The notes beneath the pieces were generated by a model. That model was not told the DNA's origin, searched no databases, and saw only the letters and a program-made list of their open reading frames with translations. A stretch of 62,034 nucleotides of DNA from the NCBI GenBank assembly GCA_038881895.1, contig JAVZOV010000004.1:98521-160554 (forward strand), written 5' to 3'. Shown one piece after another: positions 55,443 to 62,034 of this stretch. The DNA comes from Thermoprotei archaeon. GTDB lineage: Archaea > Thermoproteota > Thermoprotei > Gearchaeales > WAQG01. Both the position numbers and the translations under genes were made by a program. How positions within the stretch are numbered: the stretch's first letter is position 1; every line of letters begins with the position of its first letter.

Positions 55443-56321
55443 TTAGAACCCCATAACAGAAGCATCCTTGATGTTTATGAGGTATTTTATTTTTTCTAGC
55501 GCCTCTTCTATTGTTAATGGTAAGTATTTAGTAAGATTTGAATCTTCGCATCCATATATCTTGTAAATAAGGTAAAAAAGGCGAGCTATTATTGGAGGCT
55601 CTAAGTTTGCTTTTTCCATTATTTCAAAGTTCGCAAAGACTTCTCTAACTGATCCCTCTGCAATAATTTCTCCCTTATTTAAAATGTAAACTCGATCAAC
55701 AATCATCGGAATCATGTCAATATCATGTGTCGTAACAATTAATGTTATTTTTTGTTCATGATACAATTTATTGATAAATTTTATCATTTCCACTTTACTT
55801 TTTGGATCCAGATTAACAGTTGGTTCATCTAATATTAAAATTTCCGGGTTCATTGCCAAGATTGTTGCGATTGCAACTTTTTTCTTTTCTCCTATGCTCA
55901 AATGATGTGGAGGCCTATCCTCATAACCTTCTAATCCTACAATTTTTATTGCTTCCCTTGCTCTCTGTAATGCTTCATCTTTAGGTAAACCCATGTTTAA
56001 TGGACCGAAAGCAACATCATCCAATACCGTCGGAGAGAATAACTGATCATCAGGATCTTGAAAAACGAGTCCAACTTTCATTCTTATTCTATGTAGATTG
56101 TTTTTATCCATAGACATGCCGAATACATGAATTTGTCCTTCGGTTGGTTTAAACAAACCATTAGTAAGCATTAGTAACGTGGATTTTCCAGCTCCATTGG
56201 CGCCAAGTATTCCAACCCTCTCTCCTTTGAATATTCTCAGATTTACATTTTTTAGCGCAACATGACCGTCTGGATAAACATATTTTATGTTCTTCATTTC
56301 TATAACAATTTCATTCACCAT
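55443..56321 (-). CDS. cbiO: Cobalt/nickel ABC transporter ATPase (CbiO/NikO)
   Basis: ATPase of an energy-coupling-factor transporter. Walker A is GANGAGKSTL, signature LSIGEKKKVAIA, Walker B EILILDEPTVNLDP, with the H-loop in TTHDIDMI. 292 residues from the ATG at 56321, preceded by AGGTGG; it overlaps the cbiQ stop by 7 nt. Last gene of cbiMNQO. Nickel is the more likely ion because nikR and hyp genes are adjacent. Confidence 0.94.
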   Translation of the reverse strand: MVNEIVIEMKNIKYVYPDGHVALKNVNLRIFKGERVGILGANGAGKSTLLMLTNGLFKPTEGQIHVFGMSMDKNNLHRIRMKVGLVFQDPDDQLFSPTVLDDVAFGPLNMGLPKDEALQRAREAIKIVGLEGYEDRPPHHLSIGEKKKVAIATILAMNPEILILDEPTVNLDPKSKVEMIKFINKLYHEQKITLIVTTHDIDMIPMIVDRVYILNKGEIIAEGSVREVFANFEIMEKANLEPPIIARLFYLIYKIYGCEDSNLTKYLPLTIEEALEKIKYLINIKDASVMGF

Positions 56322-57130
56322 AAATACCACCTAAACCAGAGGTCTGTTAATAAGATTGTGAGGAACGTTAATGAAGAAATTATTAAGAATGCCCAATCTT
56401 TGTAGTTTATTTTTGCGTTATCGGTTAATTTAATTTCACCTGTATATCCTCTAGCTATCATTGCCAAGTAAACTTTTTCATTTTTTTCGTACGCTCTTAT
56501 GAATAAAGTACTAATTATTTGTGCTATTGTTTTCATAATCTGTAATCTGCTCTCCTTATTAACTGTTCTCGCCTCTTTTGCCAAGATCATTCGGTACGTT
56601 TCGTTGATAAAGAAAAAGATGAACCTGTAGGTAATAATTATTATAGAAGTAAAAATTATTGGAACTTTTATATTCTTCATTAAGTAAACAAGCTTAGAAA
56701 ATTTCGTAGTGAAAATTAAAAGGGATAACGAAGCTACACTAATCCACACTCTAACTATGAATTGTATTGCTTTATATAATCCTTCCCATGTAATCGAAAC
56801 AAAAAATTTATCATAACTTATTATAATCAATTTCGAACCTGATGTTATGAAAGGTAATGGTAAAACTATTATTATGGAGAATAAAGGTATAAAAGCTGTT
56901 CTTAAAAAGAATAGTTTCAATGGAATTTTTGATGTAATAGTGAGTATTGTAATAATCACGAAAATAATACCTAATAAAATTATGGAGTTTACGCTAATTG
57001 CTGTTAATATGCATAATGCGAGACTATAAAGTTTTATTCGAGGATCAATGTTTTGAAGGACTCCATTGATGTTTGTAAATTTCTCTGAGAGCACGCTATA
57101 TTCAAGTGTATTCAATATATCTCGTAACAT
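56315..57130 (-). CDS. cbiQ: Cobalt/nickel transporter transmembrane component (CbiQ/NikQ)
   Basis: 271-residue membrane protein with five or so helices. The helical region with EARTVNKESRLQ and MIARGYTGEIKL (A-R-G cytoplasmic coupling motif) is the CbiQ/EcfT signature; it transmits ATP hydrolysis to the substrate component. GAGGTT precedes the ATG. It follows cbiN by 15 bp and is translationally coupled to cbiO. Confidence 0.93.
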   Translation of the reverse strand: MLRDILNTLEYSVLSEKFTNINGVLQNIDPRIKLYSLALCILTAISVNSIILLGIIFVIITILTITSKIPLKLFFLRTAFIPLFSIIIVLPLPFITSGSKLIIISYDKFFVSITWEGLYKAIQFIVRVWISVASLSLLIFTTKFSKLVYLMKNIKVPIIFTSIIIITYRFIFFFINETYRMILAKEARTVNKESRLQIMKTIAQIISTLFIRAYEKNEKVYLAMIARGYTGEIKLTDNAKINYKDWAFLIISSLTFLTILLTDLWFRWYLW

Positions 57131-57145
57131 GTAATCAACCTCTAA

Positions 57146-57418
57146 TCACTTTCGTCCTTCAAAAATTTTACCTACAATTAAGGTTATTACAAAAATCAAT
57201 ATAGTGAATATCGCACCTAGAAAAACATCTACTATTAGATTTCCCTCAAGTCCTGGTACCTCATAATTAGGGAACGGAGGCGTCCATATATTGGATTCGG
57301 AAGCGTTAAAACGCTCTGCAATCACATCTAAAGTTTCATTAGAGTAAGAGAAATAAAAAGTTCCAACAATAACAAAAACTAAAGAAACAATCAAACCTAT
57401 CACAACTAATTTGTTAAT
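57146..57418 (-). CDS. cbiN: Cobalt/nickel transporter accessory protein (CbiN/NikN, PDGLE domain)
   Basis: Small protein with two membrane helices and the extracellular segment FPNYEVPGLEGNLIVDV that marks CbiN/NikN (PDGLE) proteins, needed with CbiM for metal uptake. The first ordinary start codon is a GTG at 57403, with no ribosome binding site. A strong GGGGGGAT lies 7 nt before an ATT at 57418, which would give MNKLVVIGLIVSLVF, a more typical N-terminus. I use the ATT, with the GTG as alternative. It follows cbiM with a 2-bp gap. Confidence 0.85.
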   Translation of the reverse strand: MNKLVVIGLIVSLVFVIVGTFYFSYSNETLDVIAERFNASESNIWTPPFPNYEVPGLEGNLIVDVFLGAIFTILIFVITLIVGKIFEGRK

Positions 57419-57420
57419 TT

Positions 57421-58107
57421 TTAATCCCCCCTTATGAACATTATAGGATCAGGCATCCATGAAGGCGCAATTTTTGGTAATTGTAATAAGTCTTGCCTTG
57501 AGTTCCAGAGAATTGAGATGATCATTGTTGTAATAATACCTTCCCCAATTCCTATAAATAAATGGTGCAATCCCATCGCAGCAACAGCTATTTGTATATT
57601 GTATGGAAATATTGTAGATAATCCCAGTTCAAGTCCAGCAAAAATTGCAGCCAGATCATCACCTATCAGTGCTCCTATGAAAACTCCAACTAACATTCCT
57701 TTCTTACTTCTTAATATTTTTGTAACCAAGAGCAATATTAAATATGGAATGAAAACGTCGATGATTCCCATATTCCAAACATTTGCACCAAAAGTTGTAA
57801 TGCCGCCGTCACCGAAAAGCAATGCTTGAATTAAGAGAATAATGGTCATTGATATTAATCCAGTATAGGGTCCTAAGGTAATAGCTAAAATAGGTCCTCC
57901 AATCAAATGTGCAGTTGTGCCGCCGACTATAGGATAATTCATCAGCTGAGCAGCAAAAAACATAGCCGTTAAAGTAGCCATCAAAGGAACTTGCCTTTCA
58001 TCTAAACCTTGTCTTAACTTTCGAAAAGCAAAAATCCAAAAAATAAGAGTACCAAAATACATCAAGGCACAAATACGCAAATCCAAAAATCCATCAGGAA
58101 TATGCAA
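57421..58107 (-). CDS. cbiM: Cobalt/nickel transporter substrate component (CbiM/NikM)
   Basis: Membrane substrate-binding component. The N-terminus MHIPDGFLD, with His2 as metal ligand and the N-terminal amine participating, is diagnostic. GTTAHLIGGPILAITLGPY and MGLHHLFIGIGEGIIT are conserved parts. 228 residues. TTG start with AGGTG 7 nt upstream. First gene of cbiMNQO, with the NikR operator at 58121-58148 just before it. Confidence 0.95.
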   Translation of the reverse strand: MHIPDGFLDLRICALMYFGTLIFWIFAFRKLRQGLDERQVPLMATLTAMFFAAQLMNYPIVGGTTAHLIGGPILAITLGPYTGLISMTIILLIQALLFGDGGITTFGANVWNMGIIDVFIPYLILLLVTKILRSKKGMLVGVFIGALIGDDLAAIFAGLELGLSTIFPYNIQIAVAAMGLHHLFIGIGEGIITTMIISILWNSRQDLLQLPKIAPSWMPDPIMFIRGD

Positions 58108-58120
58108 GTTTGTTCACCTC

Positions 58121-58148
58121 GTAATACTAATTATTAAATTAGTATTAC
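58121..58148. promoter_or_regulatory. NikR operator between cbiM and nikR
   Basis: A perfect palindrome with 11-bp arms, GTAATACTAAT-TATTAA-ATTAGTATTAC. It lies 14 bp before cbiM and about 60 bp before nikR. NikR is a tetramer that binds such dyads when nickel is bound; here it would repress nickel uptake and itself. Confidence 0.85.
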
Positions 58149-58151
58149 CAG

Positions 58152-58193
58152 TATTTATATTTTTCTATGAATTATTTATATTTTTCTATGAAT
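58152..58193 (+). repeat. Exact tandem duplication of a 21-bp promoter unit before nikR
   Basis: The unit TATTTATATTTTTCTATGAA plus T occurs twice in a row (58152-58172 and 58173-58193). Each copy holds a TATA-like ATTTATAT. The second is placed about 30 nt before the nikR start, so it could direct a leaderless message; the first is close to the operator. Confidence 0.75.
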
Positions 58194-58209
58194 ATTTAGA
58201 AAATAGGTG

Positions 58210-58635
58210 ATGAAGATTAAAACTAGAAGGGGCGTTACAAGATTTAGTGTTTCTGTACCTCCTGAATTGCTTACAAAGTTTGATGAGATAATTAAACGAA
58301 TGGACTATGATAGATCTAAAGCTATTCAACTCACAATGCGCAATTTTTTGACTGAATATAAATGGGAATATGAAGAGACAGGCATTATTGCAGGAACAAT
58401 AACACTTATTTATGATCATGAAGTAAAAGGGTTGGAGGAAAATTTAACGGATGTGCAGCATCTTCAGCGTGACGTCATTATTTCGAATATGCATATTCAT
58501 ATTGATGACAGAAACTGTCTCTTAGTAATAGCAGTGAAGGGAGAAATAAAAGCCATCAAAAATTTAGCAAAGGAATTAATGCGCATGAGGGGTGTTAAAC
58601 AGCTCAAATTAACCACTATCGCAATTGGAATATAG
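58210..58635 (+). CDS. nikR: Nickel-responsive regulator NikR
   Basis: Ribbon-helix-helix repressor with an ACT-like nickel domain. The N-terminal strand is TRFSVSVPPELL. All four high-affinity nickel ligands are present: His84, His95, His97 and Cys103 (in VQHLQRD and NMHIHIDDRNC). 141 residues. The ATG at 58210 or the GTG at 58207 directly follow an AGGT; a leaderless start is possible. Divergent from cbiMNQO with a shared operator, and upstream of hypDCE on the same strand (72 bp). Confidence 0.96.
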   Translation: MKIKTRRGVTRFSVSVPPELLTKFDEIIKRMDYDRSKAIQLTMRNFLTEYKWEYEETGIIAGTITLIYDHEVKGLEENLTDVQHLQRDVIISNMHIHIDDRNCLLVIAVKGEIKAIKNLAKELMRMRGVKQLKLTTIAIGI

Positions 58636-58707
58636 TGTTAAATTTTAACTTAGAAGGTCTTCTTTAAATAGAAGTAAATCATAAGTAAGGATGAGGGATC
58701 TTCGATC

Positions 58708-59904
58708 ATGGATTTTTCACTTCTTCCTAAGCAAATAGAGGCCGTGTTTAGAGAAAATTCTTTGCTGGCAAAATCAATTCTTTCGCAAATATATCAAATC
58801 ACCCCTCTTGCTATGCAAAAATTGAAGAGAGAAAGAATAAAAATTATGAATTTTTGTGGTTCTCATGAATGGACTACTACGCATTATGGTTTAAGATACA
58901 TGATACCAAAAGAAATAGAACTGATCCCTGGACCTGGATGTCCAGTATGTGTAACACCCTCTAGTGATATAGAGAATATAATAAAATTAGCAATGGAAGG
59001 TTTTAGAATATATACGTTTGGTGATGTTTTTAAGCTACCAACAGTGAAACATTATAAGAAAGATGAGGTAGGAAGTCTTGCAGTGGCAAAGTCTATGAAT
59101 GCTGATGTTCAAATAGTTTATAGTTTTATTGATGCTGTTGACGATGCGAAGCATAATAAGAAACCTTCCATATTTATGGGGATTGGTTTCGAAACAACAG
59201 CACCGAGTTATGCCATCCTTTTTGAAAGGAATAAAGTACCAGAGAACCTTCTCTTCTATTCATCATTAAGGCTTACAGCACCTGCAGCTGAATACGCCAT
59301 CAAATTACACAAAGATAAGGGGAGTATTCCTATCTCAGGAGTTATAGCCCCAGGACACGTATCTACTATAATTGGTGCTATGAGTTGGGACTTTTTACCT
59401 AAAGAATATAAAATTCCTGCAGTCGTTACAGGTTTCGAACCTATGGATGTCATTGCCAGTATTCTCAAAATACTACAAATGATTTATACTGAAAATATAT
59501 CTTATACAGAGCTTGAATACAAAAGAGTTGCTACTCGTGAGGGAAACAAATATGCACAGAATGCAATAAATAAAGTTTTTGTGGTTACAGATGCGATATG
59601 GAGAGGAATAGGCTTAATACCTAAAAGTGGGCTTGCTCTACAAGAAAAATATTCAAAATACGATGCTAAAGAACAACTCGGCATAAAAGATGTGCCATGG
59701 GATTATGATTTGCCCCCAAATTGCAAATGCGCAGAGGTAACACTTGGAATGGCGTATCCTACAGACTGCCCAATGTTTATGAAAGCATGCACTCCTGCAA
59801 AACCTTGGGGACCATGTATGGTATCTATGGAAGGAGCATGTTCTGTATGGGCACGATTTGGATCTGTTCAAAAGGTATTAAATATTATGGACGAGGTAAG
59901 ATAA
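58708..59904 (+). CDS. hypD: [NiFe] hydrogenase maturation protein HypD
   Basis: Scaffold, with HypC, on which the Fe(CN)2CO group is built. It has the conserved [35 protein letters not shown] and TGFEPMD motifs, and the C-terminal four-cysteine region (CKCAEV ... CPMF ... [11 protein letters not shown] ... GACSVWA) for its 4Fe-4S cluster. 398 residues, slightly long. GAGGGAT precedes the ATG. First gene of hypDCE. Confidence 0.97.
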   Translation: MDFSLLPKQIEAVFRENSLLAKSILSQIYQITPLAMQKLKRERIKIMNFCGSHEWTTTHYGLRYMIPKEIELIPGPGCPVCVTPSSDIENIIKLAMEGFRIYTFGDVFKLPTVKHYKKDEVGSLAVAKSMNADVQIVYSFIDAVDDAKHNKKPSIFMGIGFETTAPSYAILFERNKVPENLLFYSSLRLTAPAAEYAIKLHKDKGSIPISGVIAPGHVSTIIGAMSWDFLPKEYKIPAVVTGFEPMDVIASILKILQMIYTENISYTELEYKRVATREGNKYAQNAINKVFVVTDAIWRGIGLIPKSGLALQEKYSKYDAKEQLGIKDVPWDYDLPPNCKCAEVTLGMAYPTDCPMFMKACTPAKPWGPCMVSMEGACSVWARFGSVQKVLNIMDEVR

Positions 59905-59905
59905 G

Positions 59906-60202
59906 ATGTGTTGGGGAGTCCCTGCTAGAGTCATATCAATAGATTCTGATGTAACAGCAACGGTTGATTTTCTAAGCGGCACTCTTAAAAAGGTTGTAAT
60001 AGGAGTAGATGATTTAAAGGTTGGTGATTTTGTCATTGTTCACGCTGGTGTTATAATATCTAAAATAACAAAAGAGGACGTCATAGAAAATATAAACTTT
60101 ATTGCAGAACAAATAAGGGAGACAGCATTAATGACTGGAGAAGATGCAGATAAAGCAGTCAAAGAATTTCTTAATATGGCAATGAAAATTTTGGGTGAAT
60201 AG
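59906..60202 (+). CDS. hypC: [NiFe] hydrogenase maturation chaperone HypC
   Basis: Small chaperone whose N-terminal Cys2 binds iron; the start is MCWGVPARV. The OB-like fold part [18 protein letters not shown] variant ([15 protein letters not shown]) is typical. 98 residues, slightly long because of a C-terminal helical tail. ATG one base after the hypD stop with GAGGT 8 nt upstream, inside hypD. Confidence 0.95.
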   Translation: MCWGVPARVISIDSDVTATVDFLSGTLKKVVIGVDDLKVGDFVIVHAGVIISKITKEDVIENINFIAEQIRETALMTGEDADKAVKEFLNMAMKILGE

Positions 60203-60205
60203 AAT

Positions 60206-61225
60206 ATGGACACAATACTTATTTCTCATGGTAATGGAGGAAGAGAAACACAACTTTTGCTTCAGCAAATAATTTTTTTAAAAGTACCTGAGAAATTAAA
60301 ACAAACAATCGGAGGAATAGGAATAAATTATCCTGATGATGGAGCTGTAATAAATTTAGAAAAAAACAAATTAGTCATCACAACAGACTCATACACAGTC
60401 AATCCTATATTCTTTCCTGGAGGAGATATCGGAACATTGGCAATTTCAGGCACAATTAACGATTTGGTTATGATGGGCGCATCACCAATTGCCATGCTAG
60501 ATTCGATAGTAGTTAGTGAAGGTTTCTCCATAAATGATCTAGAGAAAATCCTCGAATCCATGTTAAACATTCTAAAGGAATACAACATACCATTAATAGG
60601 TGGAGATTTTAAAGTAATGCCCTCAGATTCGATGAAAGGAATAATAATAAACACAGTAGGCATTGGTACCACCGAAAATCCAATAATAGATGCAATAGTG
60701 CCTGGAGACAAAATAATAGTTACTGGCCCAATAGGGACGCACGGAGCAATCATAGCTGCAATGCAATATGGAATCCAAACTTCCCTAAAAAGTGACGTAA
60801 AACCCTTATTACCATTGCTCAAGATTTTTAATAAATACAAAGGCAAAATACATGCTGCAAGAGACCCCACAAGAGGAGGGCTCGCATCAACATTAAACGA
60901 ATGGGCACAATTAACTAAAAAAATGATAATAATAGAAGAAAATAAAATACCAATACTTCAGGAAGTCAAATCCATTACTGAAATAACCGGACTTGATCCA
61001 TTTGTTCTAGCAAATGAAGGAATTGCAGTTCTTTCCGTAAGCCCGGATATAGAAAAAGATATAATAAAAGACCTCGAATCGTTAAATTTCCAACCCGCAA
61101 TTATAGGATACGTAACAGAACCAAAAAATTGGGAAAACAGAGGAATCGTAATCACAAAAACAGCTATAGGTGGAGCCAAAATTCTTGAAATGCCCACAGG
61201 AGACATTGTACCCAGAATATGCTAA
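60206..61225 (+). CDS. hypE: [NiFe] hydrogenase maturation protein HypE
   Basis: AIR-synthase-like enzyme that dehydrates a thiocarbamate on its C-terminal Cys to thiocyanate, the source of the CN ligands. The C-terminus is GDIVPRIC, with the required terminal Cys. The N-terminal [18 protein letters not shown] and [17 protein letters not shown] and the [14 protein letters not shown] motif are conserved. 339 residues. GGGTG 8 nt before the ATG. hypA, hypB and hypF are not in the window. Confidence 0.97.
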   Translation: MDTILISHGNGGRETQLLLQQIIFLKVPEKLKQTIGGIGINYPDDGAVINLEKNKLVITTDSYTVNPIFFPGGDIGTLAISGTINDLVMMGASPIAMLDSIVVSEGFSINDLEKILESMLNILKEYNIPLIGGDFKVMPSDSMKGIIINTVGIGTTENPIIDAIVPGDKIIVTGPIGTHGAIIAAMQYGIQTSLKSDVKPLLPLLKIFNKYKGKIHAARDPTRGGLASTLNEWAQLTKKMIIIEENKIPILQEVKSITEITGLDPFVLANEGIAVLSVSPDIEKDIIKDLESLNFQPAIIGYVTEPKNWENRGIVITKTAIGGAKILEMPTGDIVPRIC

Positions 61226-61301
61226 ACATAATTAAACAATCGCGTGTGACCTAGTTAATCTCACGCTAATGCACTATGAAACCTTAAGGATTAAAGAACT
61301 A

Positions 61302-61607
61302 TTAACTTTTTGCTTTTTCTATTATCTCCCTTGCAATTTCATCTCTAGTCTTGCCTTCAGTACTAATACCAAGACTCTTTGCAACCTCTATGAGCTTGTC
61401 ATCACTTGATACTGTTTGTGAGCTTTCAGTGGATGATGATTGTGTTATTTTGCTTATCTCTTCTTCTAATCCGCGTGATGCTTTTTCATACTCCCGTTTT
61501 GCGCGACCTAACGCACGAGCCAGCTCTGGTATTTTACTTGGGCCCCATATTATTAATGCTAAAATAATAATACCTATCATAAGTGTTTCAATAGGATCTA
61601 ATGCCAT
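61302..61607 (-). CDS. tatA: Twin-arginine translocase subunit TatA
   Basis: One N-terminal membrane helix (ETLMIGIIILALIIWG), the hinge/amphipathic helix GPSKIPELARALGRAKREYEKA and a charged tail are the TatA/E design. The C-terminus has a short SAP-like helix (DKLIEVAKSLGISTEGKTRD). 101 residues. AGGTG lies 7 nt before the ATG. TatC is not in the window. It would serve the Tat-dependent binding protein near 9-10 kb and hydrogenase-type exports. Confidence 0.9.
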   Translation of the reverse strand: MALDPIETLMIGIIILALIIWGPSKIPELARALGRAKREYEKASRGLEEEISKITQSSSTESSQTVSSDDKLIEVAKSLGISTEGKTRDEIAREIIEKAKS

Positions 61608-61700
61608 TACTTTTCACCTAAATAATATAATTCAGTGTATCTTATAAGTTTTTTAAGGTAATATACATAACAAAAAACATCATTTTTCAATGTAATTATT

Positions 61701-61826
61701 TCACAATTGTTCGTCGATTTCTTTGATGAGTTCTCTTAACGCTTCTCCTCCATATGCAATGATTTTAATTTTCTTTAACGATTTTAATTTTCCTTGAAAG
61801 ACCATATTTTTTATTGCCCTGCTCAT
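61701..61826 (-). pseudogene. Short remnant, possibly of a DsrE-like protein
   Basis: 41 codons reading MSRAIKNMVFQGKLKSLKKI and then KIIAYGGEALRELIKEIDEQL. The pattern of a helix, a strand IKIIAYG and a helix resembles the middle of DsrE/TusD-like proteins, but the frame stops too early for the family. A stop lies six codons before the ATG. Probably a remnant, or a very small gene; weak call. Confidence 0.3.
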
Positions 61827-61929
61827 GGCAACTCCAGCTTCGCCTTAAAAAACAGTTTCAAAATAGATGGAGTTAAATAGACATAAGCCATAATATCTTC
61901 TTGATGGAGAAGCTTTACACTCTCAAAGA

Positions 61930-62034
61930 GGCAGCGTTTAGCTGCCTTTGTCAGTATTTTCAGAGCAGATAGGTTTAAATATGGTTTGCTCATACGTTTT
62001 AGTGTCCCCTCTGCTCTGGAAGCATGACTTCCTA
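61930..62034 (+). mobile_element. Left end of a second IS607-type element or relative (cut by window edge)
   Basis: A hairpin GGCAGC-GTTTA-GCTGCC (61930-61946) is followed by the 37-nt stretch shared with 16521-16557 (29 of 37 identical), which ends in the agataggtttaaat promoter. After that, 62003-62034 resembles the inner part of the decayed element at 36.3 kb. Any gene lies beyond the window. Confidence 0.45.

Noticed and set aside
57434-57829. 131-codon open frame on the plus strand
   Set aside because: Shadow of cbiM.
60328-60870. 180-codon open frame on the minus strand
   Set aside because: Shadow of hypE, which has all family motifs on the plus strand.

Overview
The window is a stretch of an AT-rich archaeal chromosome. 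The evidence is an archaeal EF-2 whose switch I reads RQMTV (the crenarchaeal form), an AsnA-like asparaginyl-tRNA-synthetase-related enzyme, archaemetzincin, a DRG-type GTPase, archaeal glycine hydroxymethyltransferase, TATA-type promoters and CopG/Lrp-like regulators. A Thermoproteota (TACK) lineage is the best guess; I cannot name the genus. Most genes start 6-8 nt after a GGTG-type ribosome binding site, and I used this to move several starts inward, including TTG and possibly ATT starts.

Layout. 1-2.2 kb: molybdenum-cofactor genes (moeA, moaE, moaD leftward; moaB rightward). 2.2-5.3 kb: ribose-5-phosphate isomerase, glycine hydroxymethyltransferase and an HtrA-type protease. 5.3-10.1 kb: a complete nucleoside-type ABC importer (two permeases, double ATPase, Tat-exported binding protein). 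10.3-12.5 kb: a transposon remnant, an archaeal AAA ATPase with tandem palindromes at its start, and a small membrane protein. 12.6-26.9 kb: a surface/secreted block (M6 metalloprotease with recently homogenised repeats, a mucin-like secreted protein, a beta-helix protein and a subtilisin), interrupted by a nicotinamidase-like gene and an IS607-type HTH/TnpB pair. 27-36 kb: housekeeping genes (adenosylhomocysteinase, glycosyltransferase, DRG GTPase, two thioesterases, TatD, archaemetzincin, HAD phosphatase) with tRNA-Glu(CUC) and tRNA-Gly(CCC). 36-45 kb: a decayed element, a two-module regulator, an aminotransferase, a CoA-transferase and a TAXI-TRAP transporter with DUF1850. 45.3-54 kb: a phosphate-permease pseudogene, EF-2, a hydroxyacid dehydrogenase, a second two-module regulator, the AsnA-like enzyme and many transposon right ends. 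54-62 kb: a MoaA-like radical SAM protein, the cbiMNQO nickel/cobalt importer, NikR with its operator, hypDCE, tatA, and the left end of another element cut by the window edge.

Functional picture. Nickel uptake, nickel sensing and [NiFe]-hydrogenase maturation are clustered and probably co-regulated. Molybdopterin synthesis suggests a Mo/W enzyme elsewhere. Peptide, nucleoside and organic-acid uptake plus secreted proteases point to a heterotrophic, peptide-using life style (inference).

The most unusual signals are: an IS607-type HTH/TnpB pair whose resolvase domain is missing and whose RuvC-III Asp position is His; several free-standing TnpB-element right ends sharing one covarying hairpin; two paralogous two-module regulators; a MoaD that reads past its Gly-Gly; a MoaA-like enzyme lacking one cluster cysteine; and a cbiN that seems to start at ATT.
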